From contig NZ_JACXSI010000027.1 in NCBI RefSeq assembly GCF_014712675.1, positions 1 through 54,959 of the forward strand: 54,959 bases of DNA, written 5' to 3'. Position 1 is the first letter of the stretch; each line of letters opens with the position of its first letter. The DNA comes from Peribacillus faecalis (GTDB taxonomy: Bacteria; Bacillota; Bacilli; Bacillales; DSM-1321). The notes beneath the pieces are model-generated. The model saw only the letters and a list, made by a program, of their open reading frames with translations. It made no database searches and had not been told where the DNA came from. The position numbers were made by a program, and so were the translations under genes. Of the stretch, positions 1-9,133 are shown one piece after another.

Positions 1-1
1 G

Positions 2-484
2 ATTAAAAGCTCTTGGAACCATATCATCTATCTTGAAAAGTCCATTAAGGAACTGGAAGATCGCATCTCAGTACTTCTGCAGCCTTATCAGGAAGAAGTG
101 GATATTCTTCTGAGTGTACCTAGTATTCAAATCCAATCCGCAGCTTCCATTATTGCTGAAATTGGAACCGATATGACACAATTTCCTTCTTCTAAACATT
201 TAGCTTCTTGGGCCGGCGTTTCACCGGGCAACAATGAAAGTGCAGGTAAAAAAAAAGGAAGCAAAACCGTTAAAGGCAATCCGCACATACAGGCTGCCCT
301 CTGCCAAGTCGCTTGGAGCATTTCACGATCGAGAAAAACGCAGATGGCAGCTACCTTTTGGTCTTTATCAGCACGAAGAGGAAAGAAAAAAGCGATCACA
401 GCGATTGCACACAAGCTCGTTAGAATCATTTATAAATTGTTTACAAACCGTCAACTCTATAAGGAGCCAGGTATAATAGCTTAA
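2..484 (+). CDS. IS110-family transposase, C-terminal part (cut by window edge)
   Basis: The frame is open from the first complete codon in the window, so the start lies upstream; 160 residues are visible. It matches the C-terminal Transposase_20 half of IS110/IS1111 transposases: a coiled stretch, then a helix-hairpin-helix-like VPSIQIQSAASIIAEIG, then the conserved LASWAGVSPGNNESAGKKK block (about residues 70-90) and the closing AHKLVRIIYKLF. IS110 elements carry a DEDD nuclease domain upstream, which is outside the window, and move without long terminal inverted repeats. The visible part has no frameshift or stop, so the copy may be intact. The element end cannot be fixed because IS110 ends are not marked by inverted repeats. 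Confidence 0.9.
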   Translation: MKSSWNHIIYLEKSIKELEDRISVLLQPYQEEVDILLSVPSIQIQSAASIIAEIGTDMTQFPSSKHLASWAGVSPGNNESAGKKKGSKTVKGNPHIQAALCQVAWSISRSRKTQMAATFWSLSARRGKKKAITAIAHKLVRIIYKLFTNRQLYKEPGIIA

Positions 485-491
485 CCTTATA

Positions 492-518
492 AAACATATT
501 GATTAGGGTATGTTTTTT
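492..518 (+). terminator. Possible terminator after the IS110 transposase
   Basis: AAACATA (492-498) pairs with TATGTTT (509-515) across a 10-nt loop and runs into a T tract. The stem is AT-rich and short, so the call is weak. Confidence 0.4.
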
Positions 519-686
519 TAAAAAACAAACAAGCATACCTCTCTTAAGATTGGGCATTTTTTGAAATCCACTTGTTTTCTCCTTACTTTTCTTCGCTACT
601 TGCTTCGTTTAGTTTTTTTATTTTCACAGAAAAAACCGTCACTCAAAAATTCGCAGCCATCTTTGTTCAAAATATATACTTTCTAA
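519..686. other. Intergenic stretch with no recognisable gene
   Basis: Between the transposase tail and the copA terminator I see no ORF with a ribosome binding site on either strand. It probably contains the 3' end of the IS110 element, whose exact boundary cannot be set from one copy. Confidence 0.5.
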
Positions 687-731
687 AAAAAGAAGACTTC
701 CTGAGAAAATCATCAGAAGCCTTCTTTTGTT
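687..731 (-). terminator. Rho-independent terminator of the copper operon
   Basis: On the minus strand, AAGAAGGCTTC and GAAGTCTTCTT (complement of 690-700 and 716-726) form an 11-bp stem with one mismatch followed by a run of T. It lies about 85 bp after the copA stop codon. Confidence 0.7.
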
Positions 732-765
732 TTGTCCTAAAGTACAGCAATAAAGGAGATTTTAA

Positions 766-809
766 TCAATCATTTGATTATCTCCACCTTTTTTCAATCA
801 AATGATTGA
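766..809. promoter_or_regulatory. Pair of TCAATCA-N2-TGATTGA dyads
   Basis: TCAATCAaaTGATTGA at 794-809 is a perfect 7+2+7 inverted repeat. A second, nearly perfect copy (TCAATCAttTGATTA) is at 766-780, so the two copies also form a larger hairpin with each other. The position, between the copA stop and its terminator, is odd for an operator. Related sequences occur at 42957 and 45971. It resembles a TetR-family operator in form, but the regulator is unknown. Confidence 0.4.
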
Positions 810-814
810 TTAGT

Positions 815-3232
815 TCACTGCAACTTCACTCTTTGTAGTCTAAGTGCATTCAGAACGACACTTACTGAGCTGAATGCCATAGCAGCTCCCGCCACCCACG
901 GCTCCAGCAGACCGAATGCAGCAATCGGAATTCCAAGCGTATTATACCCCAGTGCCCAGAACAAGTTTTGTTTAATATTACGCACTGTCAGCTTGCTCAT
1001 TGTGATTGCGTCCGCTATTGAATTTAAATCGCCTCTCATAAGCGTTATATCAGCAGCCTCCATCGCTACGTCTGTTCCTGTGCCGATCGCCATTCCGATA
1101 TCAGCAGTGGCAAGCGCCGGCGCATCATTTATGCCGTCTCCTACCATCGCCACCTGTTTGCCTTGCTGCTGCAGTCTTTTTACTTCTTCAGCCTTCTGTT
1201 CCGGCAGCACTTCGGCAATGACATGTGGAATGCCGGCTTGGGCTGCGATAGCTTTTGCTGTATGCTCATTGTCACCAGTTATCATCCACACTTCGATTCC
1301 CAAATCCCGCAGGCGTTTGATCGCTGCTTGTGAGGATTCTTTAATCGTATCAGCTACGGCAACAATTCCGGCAAAAGTGCCATCAATTGCTACAAGCATT
1401 GCTGTCTTTCCTTCTTTTTCAAATGATTGGACCTTGCTTAAGCTTTCTCCATCTAAGTGCACTTTATGATTAAGCAACAGACGGCGTGTTCCAATTAGCA
1501 ATTTGCGCCCATCAATCTCAGCTTCAATCCCGAATCCCGGATGAACAAGAAATGATTCTGCCTTGCCCGGCATTATTCCATGTTCCTCTGCTCCTTGCAC
1601 AATTGCCTGCGCTAAAGGATGCTCGGAATTTTTTTCGGCTGATGCAACCAATCTCAGAAATTCTTTCTCCTTCCATGAAGCAGCAGTCTCTACATCTGTC
1701 AAAATTGGTTTTCCATTCGTGACTGTACCAGTCTTATCTAACAGAACGGTATCAATTTTATGCGTGCCCTCTAAGTGCTCGCCGCCCTTGAATAAAATAC
1801 CGTATTCAGCAGCGCGTCCTGAACCGGCCATTATTGAAGTCGGTGTAGCCAATCCGAGCGAACACGGACATGCAATAACCAGAACAGCGATCATACTTTG
1901 AAGCGCTGCAGCAAAATCTCCGGGATTAACAAGGAAGTACCATGCAATAAAGGTAATGATAGCAATAGCAACAACAATAGGCACAAAAATCCCTGATATC
2001 TTATCCGCAAGCCGTTGAATTGGGGCCTTCGATCCTTGCGCTTGTTCAACAACTTTCACAATTTGTGCAAGTGCTGTGTCCTTTCCTACCTTTGTTGCTT
2101 CTATTTTTAAGAAGCCATTTTTATTGATTGTCGCTCCGACAACATTATCACCGGCACTTTTATCTACCGGCAAGCTTTCTCCTGTCAGCATCGATTCATC
2201 AACTGCCGATCGCCCTTCTATAATTTCACCGTCAACCGGCACTTTTTCTCCTGGCTTTACAAGAACGATATCACCAACGATAACTTCAGCAATGGCTACT
2301 ACTTGTTCTTTGCCGTTTCTCTCAACCACCGCCGTTTTTGCTTGAAGCCCCATCAGCTTTTTAATCGCATCAGAGGAACGACCTTTCGCTTTTGCCTCAA
2401 ACAATTTGCCAAGCAAAATCAGCGTGATTAATACAGCACTTGTTTCGTAGTATAAATGAACATTATGACCATGATGGCCGATTGAGCTTATACTTTCGTA
2501 CAAACTGTAAAAGTAAGCAGCAGATGTGCCTAATGCAACAAGCACATCCATATTGGCGCTTTTATTTCGCAGCGATTTATAAGCACCAACATAAAATTGC
2601 CATCCGATTATGAATTGAACAGGTGTAGCCAATGCAAATTGGAACCACGGATTCATGAAAATATCCGGTATATAAATAAAGGATGTAAAGGAAAAGTGTC
2701 CAACCATTGTGTAAAGAAGCGGTAACGACAAAATAGCCGAGATGATAAACTTTATTTTTTGTTTTTGAATAGAAAGCACCCGATGGTCAACCTCTTCTTG
2801 GTCCTCTTTCAATTCAGCACTATAGCCGGTTTTCTCGATTCTTTTCGATATATCACTTGCCGATAAAACAGCCGGGTTGTAGGAAACTGTTGCTGTTTCC
2901 ATGGCTAAATTGACATTGGCATTCATTACACCATCCATCTTCTTCAAAACCTTTTCAATCCGGCTTGAACAAGCAGCGCACGTCATACCGGTAACAGTGA
3001 ATTCCGCGACATCCGCAGCTACGCCGTATCCAATCTTTTCAATTTTATCTTGCAAGTCATTTTCGGATAACTCTTTTGAATCATAAATAACAGTCGCTGT
3101 TTCCATGGCAAGGTTCACATTAGCGTCCTCCACGCCGTCCATCTTCTTCAAAACCTTTTCAATTCGGCTTGAACAAGCAGCGCATGACATTCCTGTAACT
3201 TGAAAAGTTGTTTCTTTTATTTTTTCGCTCAT
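815..3232 (-). CDS. copA: Copper-exporting P1B-type ATPase CopA
   Basis: An 805-residue integral membrane ATPase that exports Cu(I) from the cytoplasm. Two N-terminal heavy-metal-associated domains carry GMSCAAC (14-20) and GMTCAAC (82-88). Eight membrane segments are expected. The actuator TGES is at 350-353, the transmembrane metal motif CPC at 455-457, the phosphorylated Asp in DKTGT at 499-503, the P1B SEHPL at 536-540, and GDGINDAP at 698-705. All catalytic residues are present and the length is normal for Bacillus CopA. I chose the ATG at 3232 because GGAGG sits 8 nt upstream; the longer frame would begin at a GTG that overlaps that SD. It lies downstream of csoR and copZ, with a CsoR-type operator directly ahead of it. 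Confidence 0.97.
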   Translation of the reverse strand: MSEKIKETTFQVTGMSCAACSSRIEKVLKKMDGVEDANVNLAMETATVIYDSKELSENDLQDKIEKIGYGVAADVAEFTVTGMTCAACSSRIEKVLKKMDGVMNANVNLAMETATVSYNPAVLSASDISKRIEKTGYSAELKEDQEEVDHRVLSIQKQKIKFIISAILSLPLLYTMVGHFSFTSFIYIPDIFMNPWFQFALATPVQFIIGWQFYVGAYKSLRNKSANMDVLVALGTSAAYFYSLYESISSIGHHGHNVHLYYETSAVLITLILLGKLFEAKAKGRSSDAIKKLMGLQAKTAVVERNGKEQVVAIAEVIVGDIVLVKPGEKVPVDGEIIEGRSAVDESMLTGESLPVDKSAGDNVVGATINKNGFLKIEATKVGKDTALAQIVKVVEQAQGSKAPIQRLADKISGIFVPIVVAIAIITFIAWYFLVNPGDFAAALQSMIAVLVIACPCSLGLATPTSIMAGSGRAAEYGILFKGGEHLEGTHKIDTVLLDKTGTVTNGKPILTDVETAASWKEKEFLRLVASAEKNSEHPLAQAIVQGAEEHGIMPGKAESFLVHPGFGIEAEIDGRKLLIGTRRLLLNHKVHLDGESLSKVQSFEKEGKTAMLVAIDGTFAGIVAVADTIKESSQAAIKRLRDLGIEVWMITGDNEHTAKAIAAQAGIPHVIAEVLPEQKAEEVKRLQQQGKQVAMVGDGINDAPALATADIGMAIGTGTDVAMEAADITLMRGDLNSIADAITMSKLTVRNIKQNLFWALGYNTLGIPIAAFGLLEPWVAGAAMAFSSVSVVLNALRLQRVKLQ

Positions 3233-3250
3233 ACTGCCAACCTCCACCCA

Positions 3251-3269
3251 TATACCTTACAGGGGTATA
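3251..3269 (-). promoter_or_regulatory. CsoR-type operator ahead of copA
   Basis: TATACCTTACAGGGGTATA is a dyad with the TACC...GGTA ends and G/C run seen in CsoR operators. It lies 19 bp upstream of the copA start, so copA probably has its own copper-inducible promoter separate from copZ. Confidence 0.65.
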
Positions 3270-3295
3270 TAGAAGATTTAAGAAAACTCCGCAAT

Positions 3296-3475
3296 AGAAA
3301 AACCGGCACCGTTCTTTTTCAACATGACTACGCTACTTAGATTCACTTCGTTGAAAGAGCCAAGCGGGAGGATAAGCGGAAGCGGCCCGCGAGTAAGGAT
3401 GCTACGTCCTGTAGCAACGTCGCTGTACCTCCCTCCTTTAGACCTCCTAGCATGGCAGGTGCAAGGTTAGACAAT
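3296..3475 (+). repeat. Dispersed structured intergenic element, short copy A
   Basis: Shares, in order, with the copies at 11459-11772 and 25353-25790: an AGAAAAACCG...TTCTTTTTC hairpin at the left end, GCGGAAGCGGCCCGC, a GTAAGGAtGCTACGTCC core, and a right end GCATGGCAGGT.CAAGGTTAGACA. The middle modules found in the other copies are missing, so this copy looks internally deleted. It sits between copZ and copA, in the orientation opposite to them. Confidence 0.75.
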
Positions 3476-3496
3476 TCCGGAGCACATCATAGTCTA

Positions 3497-3703
3497 TTAC
3501 TCTACATCATAGCCTTGGTCATCAATAACATCTTTAATCGCTTCAACCGTCACAACTGAAGGATCAAAATTAACTTCTACTTTTCCTTCGTTTAATTGAA
3601 CATTAACTTCATTCACGCCATTCAGCGCACCTACACTGCCTTCCACTGCCTTCACACAATGACCGCAAGACATTCCGCTGACGTTTAATATAACCTTTTC
3701 CAT
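3497..3703 (-). CDS. copZ: Copper chaperone CopZ
   Basis: A 68-residue single heavy-metal-associated domain protein that carries Cu(I) in the cytoplasm and passes it to CopA. The metal motif GMSCGHC has its two cysteines at positions 13 and 16. Length and the beta-alpha-beta-beta-alpha-beta pattern fit the family. GGAGAGA precedes the ATG by a normal spacing. It lies between csoR and copA on the same strand. The 250 bp separating it from copA is unusually long for this operon and is filled by repeat copy A. Confidence 0.95.
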   Translation of the reverse strand: MEKVILNVSGMSCGHCVKAVEGSVGALNGVNEVNVQLNEGKVEVNFDPSVVTVEAIKDVIDDQGYDVE

Positions 3704-3763
3704 CTGTATCTCTCCTTTTCCTTTACTATCTATTATTTATTAATAACGTAAAACTATTTAGAC

Positions 3764-4111
3764 TTACTTCTTCATCAACTTTTGTATAGTCACAATCACT
3801 TCATCCAACACTTCTAAGTCGCCTTCTTGAATGCGCTCTGCGACACACGTTTTCATATGGCCTTCAAGCAACAACTTGGCTACACTATTCAAAGCTGATT
3901 GAGTGGCTGACAGTTGAGTGATAATATCGTCGCAATATACATCTTTCTCAATCATGCCCTTTATGCCGCGTATTTGCCCTTCTACCCGGTTCAAACGTGT
4001 AATCAAGTTTTTCTTAACTTGTTCCGAGTGGTGGCTTTTTCGGTGTGATTGCGAATGACAACACTCTTCTTCAACCAATCGTTCTTCTTCGGTTGAAAAA
4101 TCATTTGACAT
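3764..4111 (-). CDS. csoR: Copper-sensing repressor CsoR
   Basis: A 115-residue all-helical DUF156-family repressor that releases DNA when it binds Cu(I). The Cys-His-Cys copper-binding set is visible at C60, H85 and C89 (the last two in HMKTC), and the DNA-contacting region LITRLNRVEGQIRGI is at 37-51. The first 30 residues are an acidic, His/Cys-rich tail (CCHSQSHRKSHH) that could hold extra metal. It heads the csoR-copZ-copA cluster and has a C-tract operator in front of it, consistent with autoregulation. Confidence 0.93.
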   Translation of the reverse strand: MSNDFSTEEERLVEEECCHSQSHRKSHHSEQVKKNLITRLNRVEGQIRGIKGMIEKDVYCDDIITQLSATQSALNSVAKLLLEGHMKTCVAERIQEGDLEVLDEVIVTIQKLMKK

Positions 4112-4138
4112 ATAATCTCCCCCCTACAAACAATAATG

Positions 4139-4161
4139 TACCATACCCCCCTACCCTATTC
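4139..4161 (-). promoter_or_regulatory. Probable CsoR operator ahead of csoR
   Basis: The plus strand reads TACCATACCCCCCTACCCT, giving the G-tract flanked by AT steps that CsoR/RcnR-family repressors recognise. It is about 28 bp upstream of the csoR start. It is less symmetric than the site ahead of copA. Confidence 0.5.
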
Positions 4162-4260
4162 AAGTGCTTTTGAAAATTTTTCCAAATATAGGTAACAAGC
4201 TTAAATTTTTAAGTATAGTACGATACAATGATTTTATACATCAACTTAGGGAGGTTCACC

Positions 4261-4869
4261 ATGTTAACAATTTATTTTACACGTCATGGGCAAACCGAAT
4301 GGAATGTACAGCACAGAATGCAAGGTTGGGGCAATGGTGAATTAACAGAGCTCGGTTTATCTGATGCTAAAAACTTAGCCGTACGCCTTCATAATACCCC
4401 AATCGACAAAATATATGCCAGCACAAGCAAGAGAGCATACCAAACAGCTGAAATTATTGCAGATGGCAGGGTTATCCCCATTGTCAAAGATGATGTTTTC
4501 CGCGAAATGTGCTTTGGAGACTGGGACGGAAAATATCGCGATGATATTATAGAGCAGTTTCCGGAAGATTTCCGTACTTTCTGGGAAGAACCGCAAAACT
4601 TCAAACGCGAAACGTGTGAAACATTCTATGAACTGCAAAATCGCGTCAAACAAGCTATGCAAATGATTATTGAGCAGAATAGCAACGGGACAGTACTTGT
4701 TGTCGCACATTCAATCTTTCTGAGAATGCTTACTGCTACAATTAAGAATATGCCTATTTCAGAGATTTTCACGCAAAAACGCCCTGAAAATACGAGCTTA
4801 ACGAAAGTCATTTACGACGGTAACTCATTACACATTGAATATGAAAGTGATATGTCGCATTCGGGCTAA
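4261..4869 (+). CDS. Histidine phosphatase family protein (phosphoglycerate mutase-like)
   Basis: A 202-residue cytosolic phosphatase of the histidine phosphatase clan. The signature FTRHGQTEWN (7-16) holds the phospho-accepting His9; the acid/base Glu lies in the FREMCFGDWDG block (about 80-90) and the second histidine in VVVAHSIFLR (about 148-158). The short length without a mutase lid suggests a broad phosphatase rather than glycolytic GpmA. The ATG at 4261 is preceded by GGGAGG at a 6-nt spacing; an in-frame upstream ATG lacks an SD. It is monocistronic and divergent from csoR. The physiological substrate cannot be told from sequence. Confidence 0.88.
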   Translation: MLTIYFTRHGQTEWNVQHRMQGWGNGELTELGLSDAKNLAVRLHNTPIDKIYASTSKRAYQTAEIIADGRVIPIVKDDVFREMCFGDWDGKYRDDIIEQFPEDFRTFWEEPQNFKRETCETFYELQNRVKQAMQMIIEQNSNGTVLVVAHSIFLRMLTATIKNMPISEIFTQKRPENTSLTKVIYDGNSLHIEYESDMSHSG

Positions 4870-4884
4870 CAGGAGCGCAAACAT

Positions 4885-4919
4885 AAAAAAGATGATTAGA
4901 GCTACTAATCATCTTTTTT
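4885..4919. terminator. Bidirectional terminator
   Basis: AAAAAAGATGATTAG pairs perfectly with CTAATCATCTTTTTT across a 5-nt loop. It serves the phosphatase gene and the converging YknX-like gene. Confidence 0.85.
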
Positions 4920-4922
4920 AAA

Positions 4923-6281
4923 TTAATTTTCCAGCAAACCCATCAGCACATATTTGGCATAATGTTTTTTTCTCATATTTTTTATTTCTTTTGTCTTTAT
5001 TCCTGTCATCTTCATCGGCATTATGTAAGATACTTTATTGACCGGTACAGCATTAGGCTGTGTAGTTATGACTTCACCGGCAGCCAAGCCTGACTCAATC
5101 GCCGATTTCCCTTTGAATGTCAGTGCCGGCTTCACTTCATGACGTTCCAATATACCGGCAGCCGTTAATTTATACACATACTCTTTCCCTTTTGCAGAGT
5201 ATGTTACATCTGTCAAGATAACCGGCAAATCCAATGCCTCTTCTACAATTACCTTCACTTGCAAGTTGGTGCCTGCAAAGAGACGGTCTTTATCCTTCTC
5301 AGTTTCTTCCTCTGATTCAATTCCCTCTGCTTCATCAGATAGTTCAGATGCTTCCTCCTCTATCTCCGCAAACTCGTCTTCTGCATCGGCTTCCTGCTCT
5401 TCTTCGTTAAAAGTAGCTAAAAATGCATAAACCGGTTCCTTACCTATGCTCGGTAACTCTGTTGGATATTCATTAATGAGCGAAATGACGCCTTCATATG
5501 TTTTTTTATGCAGTTCTGAATACATTGTGACTTTCTGGCCGACTTCAGCATCCTTCATTTGCTTCTCGGACAATAGACCTTCGACGACTAATTGATTAGA
5601 AGATATCGTAATGATTGGTGCTTTTAAATCTTTATTGATTTGAGTGACAATGCCGTCTGTATCGCTATATACTGTTACATTATCAATCTGTTCATCCAGC
5701 TGATCCAGTTTTTGTTCACTGGCATTCAATTTCGCTTCCAATTTCCCAATTTCCGCCTTTGCAGCAGCAATTGATTCTTCTACTTGGCTTTCAGCAATTA
5801 ACGAAAAATCCACATTTACATCCACGTTCACCGTTACTTCGGAATTAGATTCTTTCGATGAACGATTGCGTGCTGATGATTTTGTATCAATTTTTTTCAA
5901 ATCCGCTAACTGTTCTTCGACACTATCAATTTCGGACTCCAAGCGCTCAATTTCTATTTCTATTTCTGATTTTTGTTTCTCCAGCTCCTCCGAATCATAG
6001 GAAAACAAAGAAGTACCAGCAGTAATAAACTCCCCTTCCTTTACATAAATAGAAGCCAGTTCTCCTTCTTCCTCATCAAAATACACATACTGTTCGCTCT
6101 CCGGTAGCGCTACTCCCTCTGTTTTGAAGGTCTGTGTCACATTACCATTCTTGATTCGCTCCCATTCACTCACGTAAACCGTTCTTTCAGCCTTGCTGTC
6201 CTCCTTCAATAAGAGGAAGAGGTTCACTCCTATAAAGAGCACTGCAAATGCCAATATGTAATATCGTACCTTTTTCAACAT
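4923..6281 (-). CDS. Membrane-fusion (HlyD/MacA/YknX-like) protein
   Basis: A 452-residue protein with one N-terminal membrane anchor (about 8-27), a split biotinyl-lipoyl-like domain (EEGELASIYVKEGEFITAGT, about 70-90), a long coiled coil (about 95-205, interrupted by a Ser/Asn/Val patch) and beta-barrel domains. It resembles YknX of Bacillus, the adaptor of the YknWXYZ system that protects against the SDP toxin. A Glu/Asp-rich insertion (about 300-345) separates two beta domains and is unusual. I chose the ATG at 6281 (AGGGGGCGGGG upstream) over a longer frame running into the preceding gene. It lies 17 bp after a YknW-like gene. The YknY/YknZ ATPase and permease are not adjacent. Confidence 0.75.
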   Translation of the reverse strand: MLKKVRYYILAFAVLFIGVNLFLLLKEDSKAERTVYVSEWERIKNGNVTQTFKTEGVALPESEQYVYFDEEEGELASIYVKEGEFITAGTSLFSYDSEELEKQKSEIEIEIERLESEIDSVEEQLADLKKIDTKSSARNRSSKESNSEVTVNVDVNVDFSLIAESQVEESIAAAKAEIGKLEAKLNASEQKLDQLDEQIDNVTVYSDTDGIVTQINKDLKAPIITISSNQLVVEGLLSEKQMKDAEVGQKVTMYSELHKKTYEGVISLINEYPTELPSIGKEPVYAFLATFNEEEQEADAEDEFAEIEEEASELSDEAEGIESEEETEKDKDRLFAGTNLQVKVIVEEALDLPVILTDVTYSAKGKEYVYKLTAAGILERHEVKPALTFKGKSAIESGLAAGEVITTQPNAVPVNKVSYIMPMKMTGIKTKEIKNMRKKHYAKYVLMGLLEN

Positions 6282-6298
6282 ATGCCGCCCCGCCCCCC

Positions 6299-6961
6299 TT
6301 AGAAGAAAACTCCAATTTTGATATATGATAATAAACCTGAAGCTATCCAAAAGAACAGAAACAAAAAGCCGATTACAATTAGAAGCGTTCTTCTGCTTAC
6401 TTCAGATAACTCCTTTAAATAATAATAAGACATAACCAACATCCCAACTCGAAACAACGTGATTTGACTTAAGAAATGAGCCAAAATCTGGCTGTCCGAT
6501 ATATATTGGGCAATAATACCGAAAGATAAAATATTTGATATATCACCAACATCCAACCATATGTACAAAGGAATTTGCAGTGCTTTTTCTACTAAAAACA
6601 AAATGAAAATACTCATTTGAGCGATAACAATTCGTTGATAATCAGCTTGCAAAAAAGACCAATAGTAAATAGAGCTCAAAAAAAGAAAAATGCAAGCAAC
6701 TAAAGCACCGGATAGTGTACTGCCGACCAAAAACAATTGGCTTCTCGCAATCCACGTTTCCATCTCTGCACCGATTAATTCTTTTGACAGTGACTCTGTC
6801 CCAATCCCTAAAAATGCATTTAACGCATATAAAATGATGCTAATAGCCAATAAAATAAAAATGTAACGTTTATACTGACTGCAATTCTCAGCTAACTTTA
6901 ACTGATCGATGTATATACCCGGTTTCATAATTCCCTTCAAAGGTCTTACTGGCAAATTCAT
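6299..6961 (-). CDS. Yip1/YknW-like five-helix membrane protein
   Basis: A 220-residue polytopic membrane protein with about five hydrophobic helices after a short basic N-terminus containing MKPGIYIDQL, typical of the bacterial Yip1-domain group. In Bacillus subtilis, YknW of this type works with YknXYZ. The ATG at 6961 follows AAAGGGGA; the longer frame starts without an SD. It is co-directional with, and 17 bp upstream of, the membrane-fusion protein, so they are very likely co-transcribed. The family assignment rests on topology and neighbour rather than on a strict motif. Confidence 0.65.
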   Translation of the reverse strand: MNLPVRPLKGIMKPGIYIDQLKLAENCSQYKRYIFILLAISIILYALNAFLGIGTESLSKELIGAEMETWIARSQLFLVGSTLSGALVACIFLFLSSIYYWSFLQADYQRIVIAQMSIFILFLVEKALQIPLYIWLDVGDISNILSFGIIAQYISDSQILAHFLSQITLFRVGMLVMSYYYLKELSEVSRRTLLIVIGFLFLFFWIASGLLSYIKIGVFF

Positions 6962-7061
6962 GTTTCTTCCCCTTTCCACTATCATTATAAGATTACCAAA
7001 AATTGAAATTTTTTGAAACTTTTTAATGGTAAATTCGACAGTATATTTAAGAATCCAAAAC

Positions 7062-7093
7062 AAAAAGACCGGAATTCAATATATCCCGGTCTT
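7062..7093 (-). terminator. Terminator of the symporter gene
   Basis: On the minus strand, AAGACCGG pairs with CCGGTCTT and continues into T-rich sequence, just after the symporter stop codon. Confidence 0.7.
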
Positions 7094-7102
7094 CCTGATC
7101 TA

Positions 7103-8443
7103 CTATATGATTCCTATTGCATCTAAAAATACGACAACAATGACAATCGGAATTAAGTACCTGACAATATAGTACCAAATATTGAAAGCAGTTTTGCCGA
7201 ATCTTGAGCCTTCTAACAACTCTGTCTGCAGAACCTTCTTTCTAATTTTTAACGGAACGAAAATAGCAATTAACAATGCGCCGATCGGCAACAAGATGTT
7301 ACTGACTAAATAGTCTGCCGCATCAAAAATATTCAAACCAAAAATTGAAATATGACTTAAAGAACTGTAAGACAATGCTGACGGTACACCTACAATGAAA
7401 ATAAGTGCCCCCATAATAACAGAATATTTTCGTCGTTTATCTTCATCATCCTTAATAATCGAAGCAACTATAATTTCCAGCATCGAGAAAGCTGACGTTA
7501 GAGTAGCAAATAAGAACAATGCCAAGAAACACACTAAGAAAAATTCCCCGAAGAAAATATGCTCAAATACAGAAGGGAGAACGACAAACAGCAATCCCGG
7601 CCCTTCAGCAGGTTCCAGTCCTAGTGAGAAAACTGCAGGAAAAATCGCTAATCCAGCCAGAAGAGCAATAACCAAGTTCATCGAAACGATAGATATTGCC
7701 GGTTGGATTAAATTTGATCTTCTCGGCAAATATGAGCTGTATGTGACCATAACAGAAACCCCTACACTCAAAGAGAAGAACGATTGTCCTAAAGCAAATA
7801 AAATACTCTCAGATTTAATATTTGAAAAATCGGGAGAAAGGAAGAATTTCACTCCTTCAATCGCATTATCCAACGTTAATGATCGTACAATTAATACAAC
7901 AAACAGGATGAATAAAGCCGGCATCAAAATCTTCGTTGCCTTTTCAATTCCTTGTTGAACGCCTTTTGCTACAACATAAACCGTAATCATTAAGAATACG
8001 CCTTGAGCAAGAACCGTCAAACCCGGATTGCTGATTGTGTCGCCAAACACTTGACTGTATTGAGCAGAATCATAAATAATGTCGCCAAACAGCCCCTTAA
8101 CAAAGTAAATAACGATCCAACCGCCAATAACACTATAAAATGATAGCAATAAGAAACTTGTAAAAACACCAATCTTGCCGACCCAATGCCATTTCGTATT
8201 CGGAGCCAGTGCTCTGTAAGCACTGATTGCTTCCTTTTGTGTACTTTTACCAATAACAAACTCCGCTAAAAGTAACGGAAATCCGATCAACAATGAAAAC
8301 AAAATGAAAAGCATAAAAAATGCTCCACCACCACTGACGCCCGTTACATAAGGAAGTTTCCATATCGCTCCGATTCCTATCGCTGAGCCTGCTGCTGCCA
8401 GTATAAAGCCAATTTTTGAAGACCATTGCTCATGATGCTGCAT
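7103..8443 (-). CDS. Sodium-dependent amino-acid symporter (NSS/SNF family)
   Basis: A 446-residue membrane transporter of the neurotransmitter:sodium symporter family (MhsT/TyrT/LeuT type). The unwound TM1 sodium and substrate motif is visible ([18 protein letters not shown], about 16-33), followed by TM2 and its [12 protein letters not shown] motif; about 11 membrane segments are expected, as in prokaryotic members. I start it at the ATG at 8443, with AGGAG 9 nt upstream; a TTG three codons earlier lies on top of the SD. Control by a T-box leader indicates that the cargo is an amino acid; the apparent UUC specifier points to phenylalanine or an aromatic amino acid. Confidence 0.9.
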   Translation of the reverse strand: MQHHEQWSSKIGFILAAAGSAIGIGAIWKLPYVTGVSGGGAFFMLFILFSLLIGFPLLLAEFVIGKSTQKEAISAYRALAPNTKWHWVGKIGVFTSFLLLSFYSVIGGWIVIYFVKGLFGDIIYDSAQYSQVFGDTISNPGLTVLAQGVFLMITVYVVAKGVQQGIEKATKILMPALFILFVVLIVRSLTLDNAIEGVKFFLSPDFSNIKSESILFALGQSFFSLSVGVSVMVTYSSYLPRRSNLIQPAISIVSMNLVIALLAGLAIFPAVFSLGLEPAEGPGLLFVVLPSVFEHIFFGEFFLVCFLALFLFATLTSAFSMLEIIVASIIKDDEDKRRKYSVIMGALIFIVGVPSALSYSSLSHISIFGLNIFDAADYLVSNILLPIGALLIAIFVPLKIRKKVLQTELLEGSRFGKTAFNIWYYIVRYLIPIVIVVVFLDAIGII

Positions 8444-8492
8444 ATCGTTCAACTCCTATCTCTATTTTTAAAACCTTTTTCCGCAAATCAAC

Positions 8493-8765
8493 AAAAAAAC
8501 CACGCCCCTATCTAATAGATAGGGACGTGGTTTAACACGCGGTACCACCCTAATTGAAAACAAAACAGCTGTTTTCCGCTTAGTGAGAAAATAACGGTTT
8601 CACACCGTCCTTATATCGCAATACTGTATTATCGCTTCCAAAGGAGAGCTCCAAGGATGAAATTCACCAAATCTTTGTATCAGTTTTCACCAACCACTGA
8701 TTCTCTTTACTAACAGGGAGACCGGCTTACTATAGACTCTTCAACGCTCATTTAATATTTTATAA
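8493..8765 (-). ncRNA. T-box leader (probably Phe-specific) controlling the symporter
   Basis: On the minus strand the T-box AGGGTGGTACCGCG is at 8538-8551. It is followed by a terminator with a long stem (CCACGTCCCTATCT / AGATAGGGGCGTGG, 8500-8530) and seven Ts. Upstream is a stem I with the AG-bulge-like AGAGAATCAG.GGTTGGTG region. In the specifier loop the sequence GGTGAATTTCATCC aligns with known T-boxes so that TTC (complement of 8659-8661), followed by A, is the specifier: Phe. A one-base shift would read TTT, still Phe. Uncharged tRNA should stabilise the antiterminator and allow transporter expression. Confidence 0.85.
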
Positions 8766-8776
8766 TAATACTCGAA

Positions 8777-8805
8777 ATTATATTATCATAATAAAAAAAG
8801 GTCAA
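8777..8805 (-). promoter_or_regulatory. SigA-type promoter of the T-box transcript
   Basis: TTGACC (complement of 8800-8805) and TATAAT (complement of 8777-8782) are 17 bp apart, placing the start about 10 bp ahead of the leader. Confidence 0.75.
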
Positions 8806-9133
8806 GTCTGCTTTTGGACTTTCCTCTGAATTATTCCTATCTACACGCTTGAGTTCAATATATCAATATAACAAAAAATACACACAAAAGAACAAAAGCC
8901 CCTTATTCGCCATATATCCAAAATAAACACAAATTCTTTATAAATTATTTCGTTATAATATACTTAAGTGAGATATTTTTTAATTAATTTTAAAATTCAG
9001 TTAAGTGTAGCGTACAACAAACGTGCAAAGTCAACCTTGCTCGACAATTTAATTGATAATTCTGAATGTTAACTTCCATTTTTTCCAAACAAATAGTACA
9101 CTACTACTATCACATTTTAAGGAGGGTGTTTCC

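Noticed and set aside
572-805. 77-codon plus-strand frame between the transposase and copA
   Set aside because: No SD, very AT-rich composition, runs through the copA terminator and the dyad repeats.
7395-7958. 187-codon plus-strand frame opposite the symporter gene
   Set aside because: Antisense shadow of a clear membrane transporter; Lys/Asn/Thr-rich composition and no SD.
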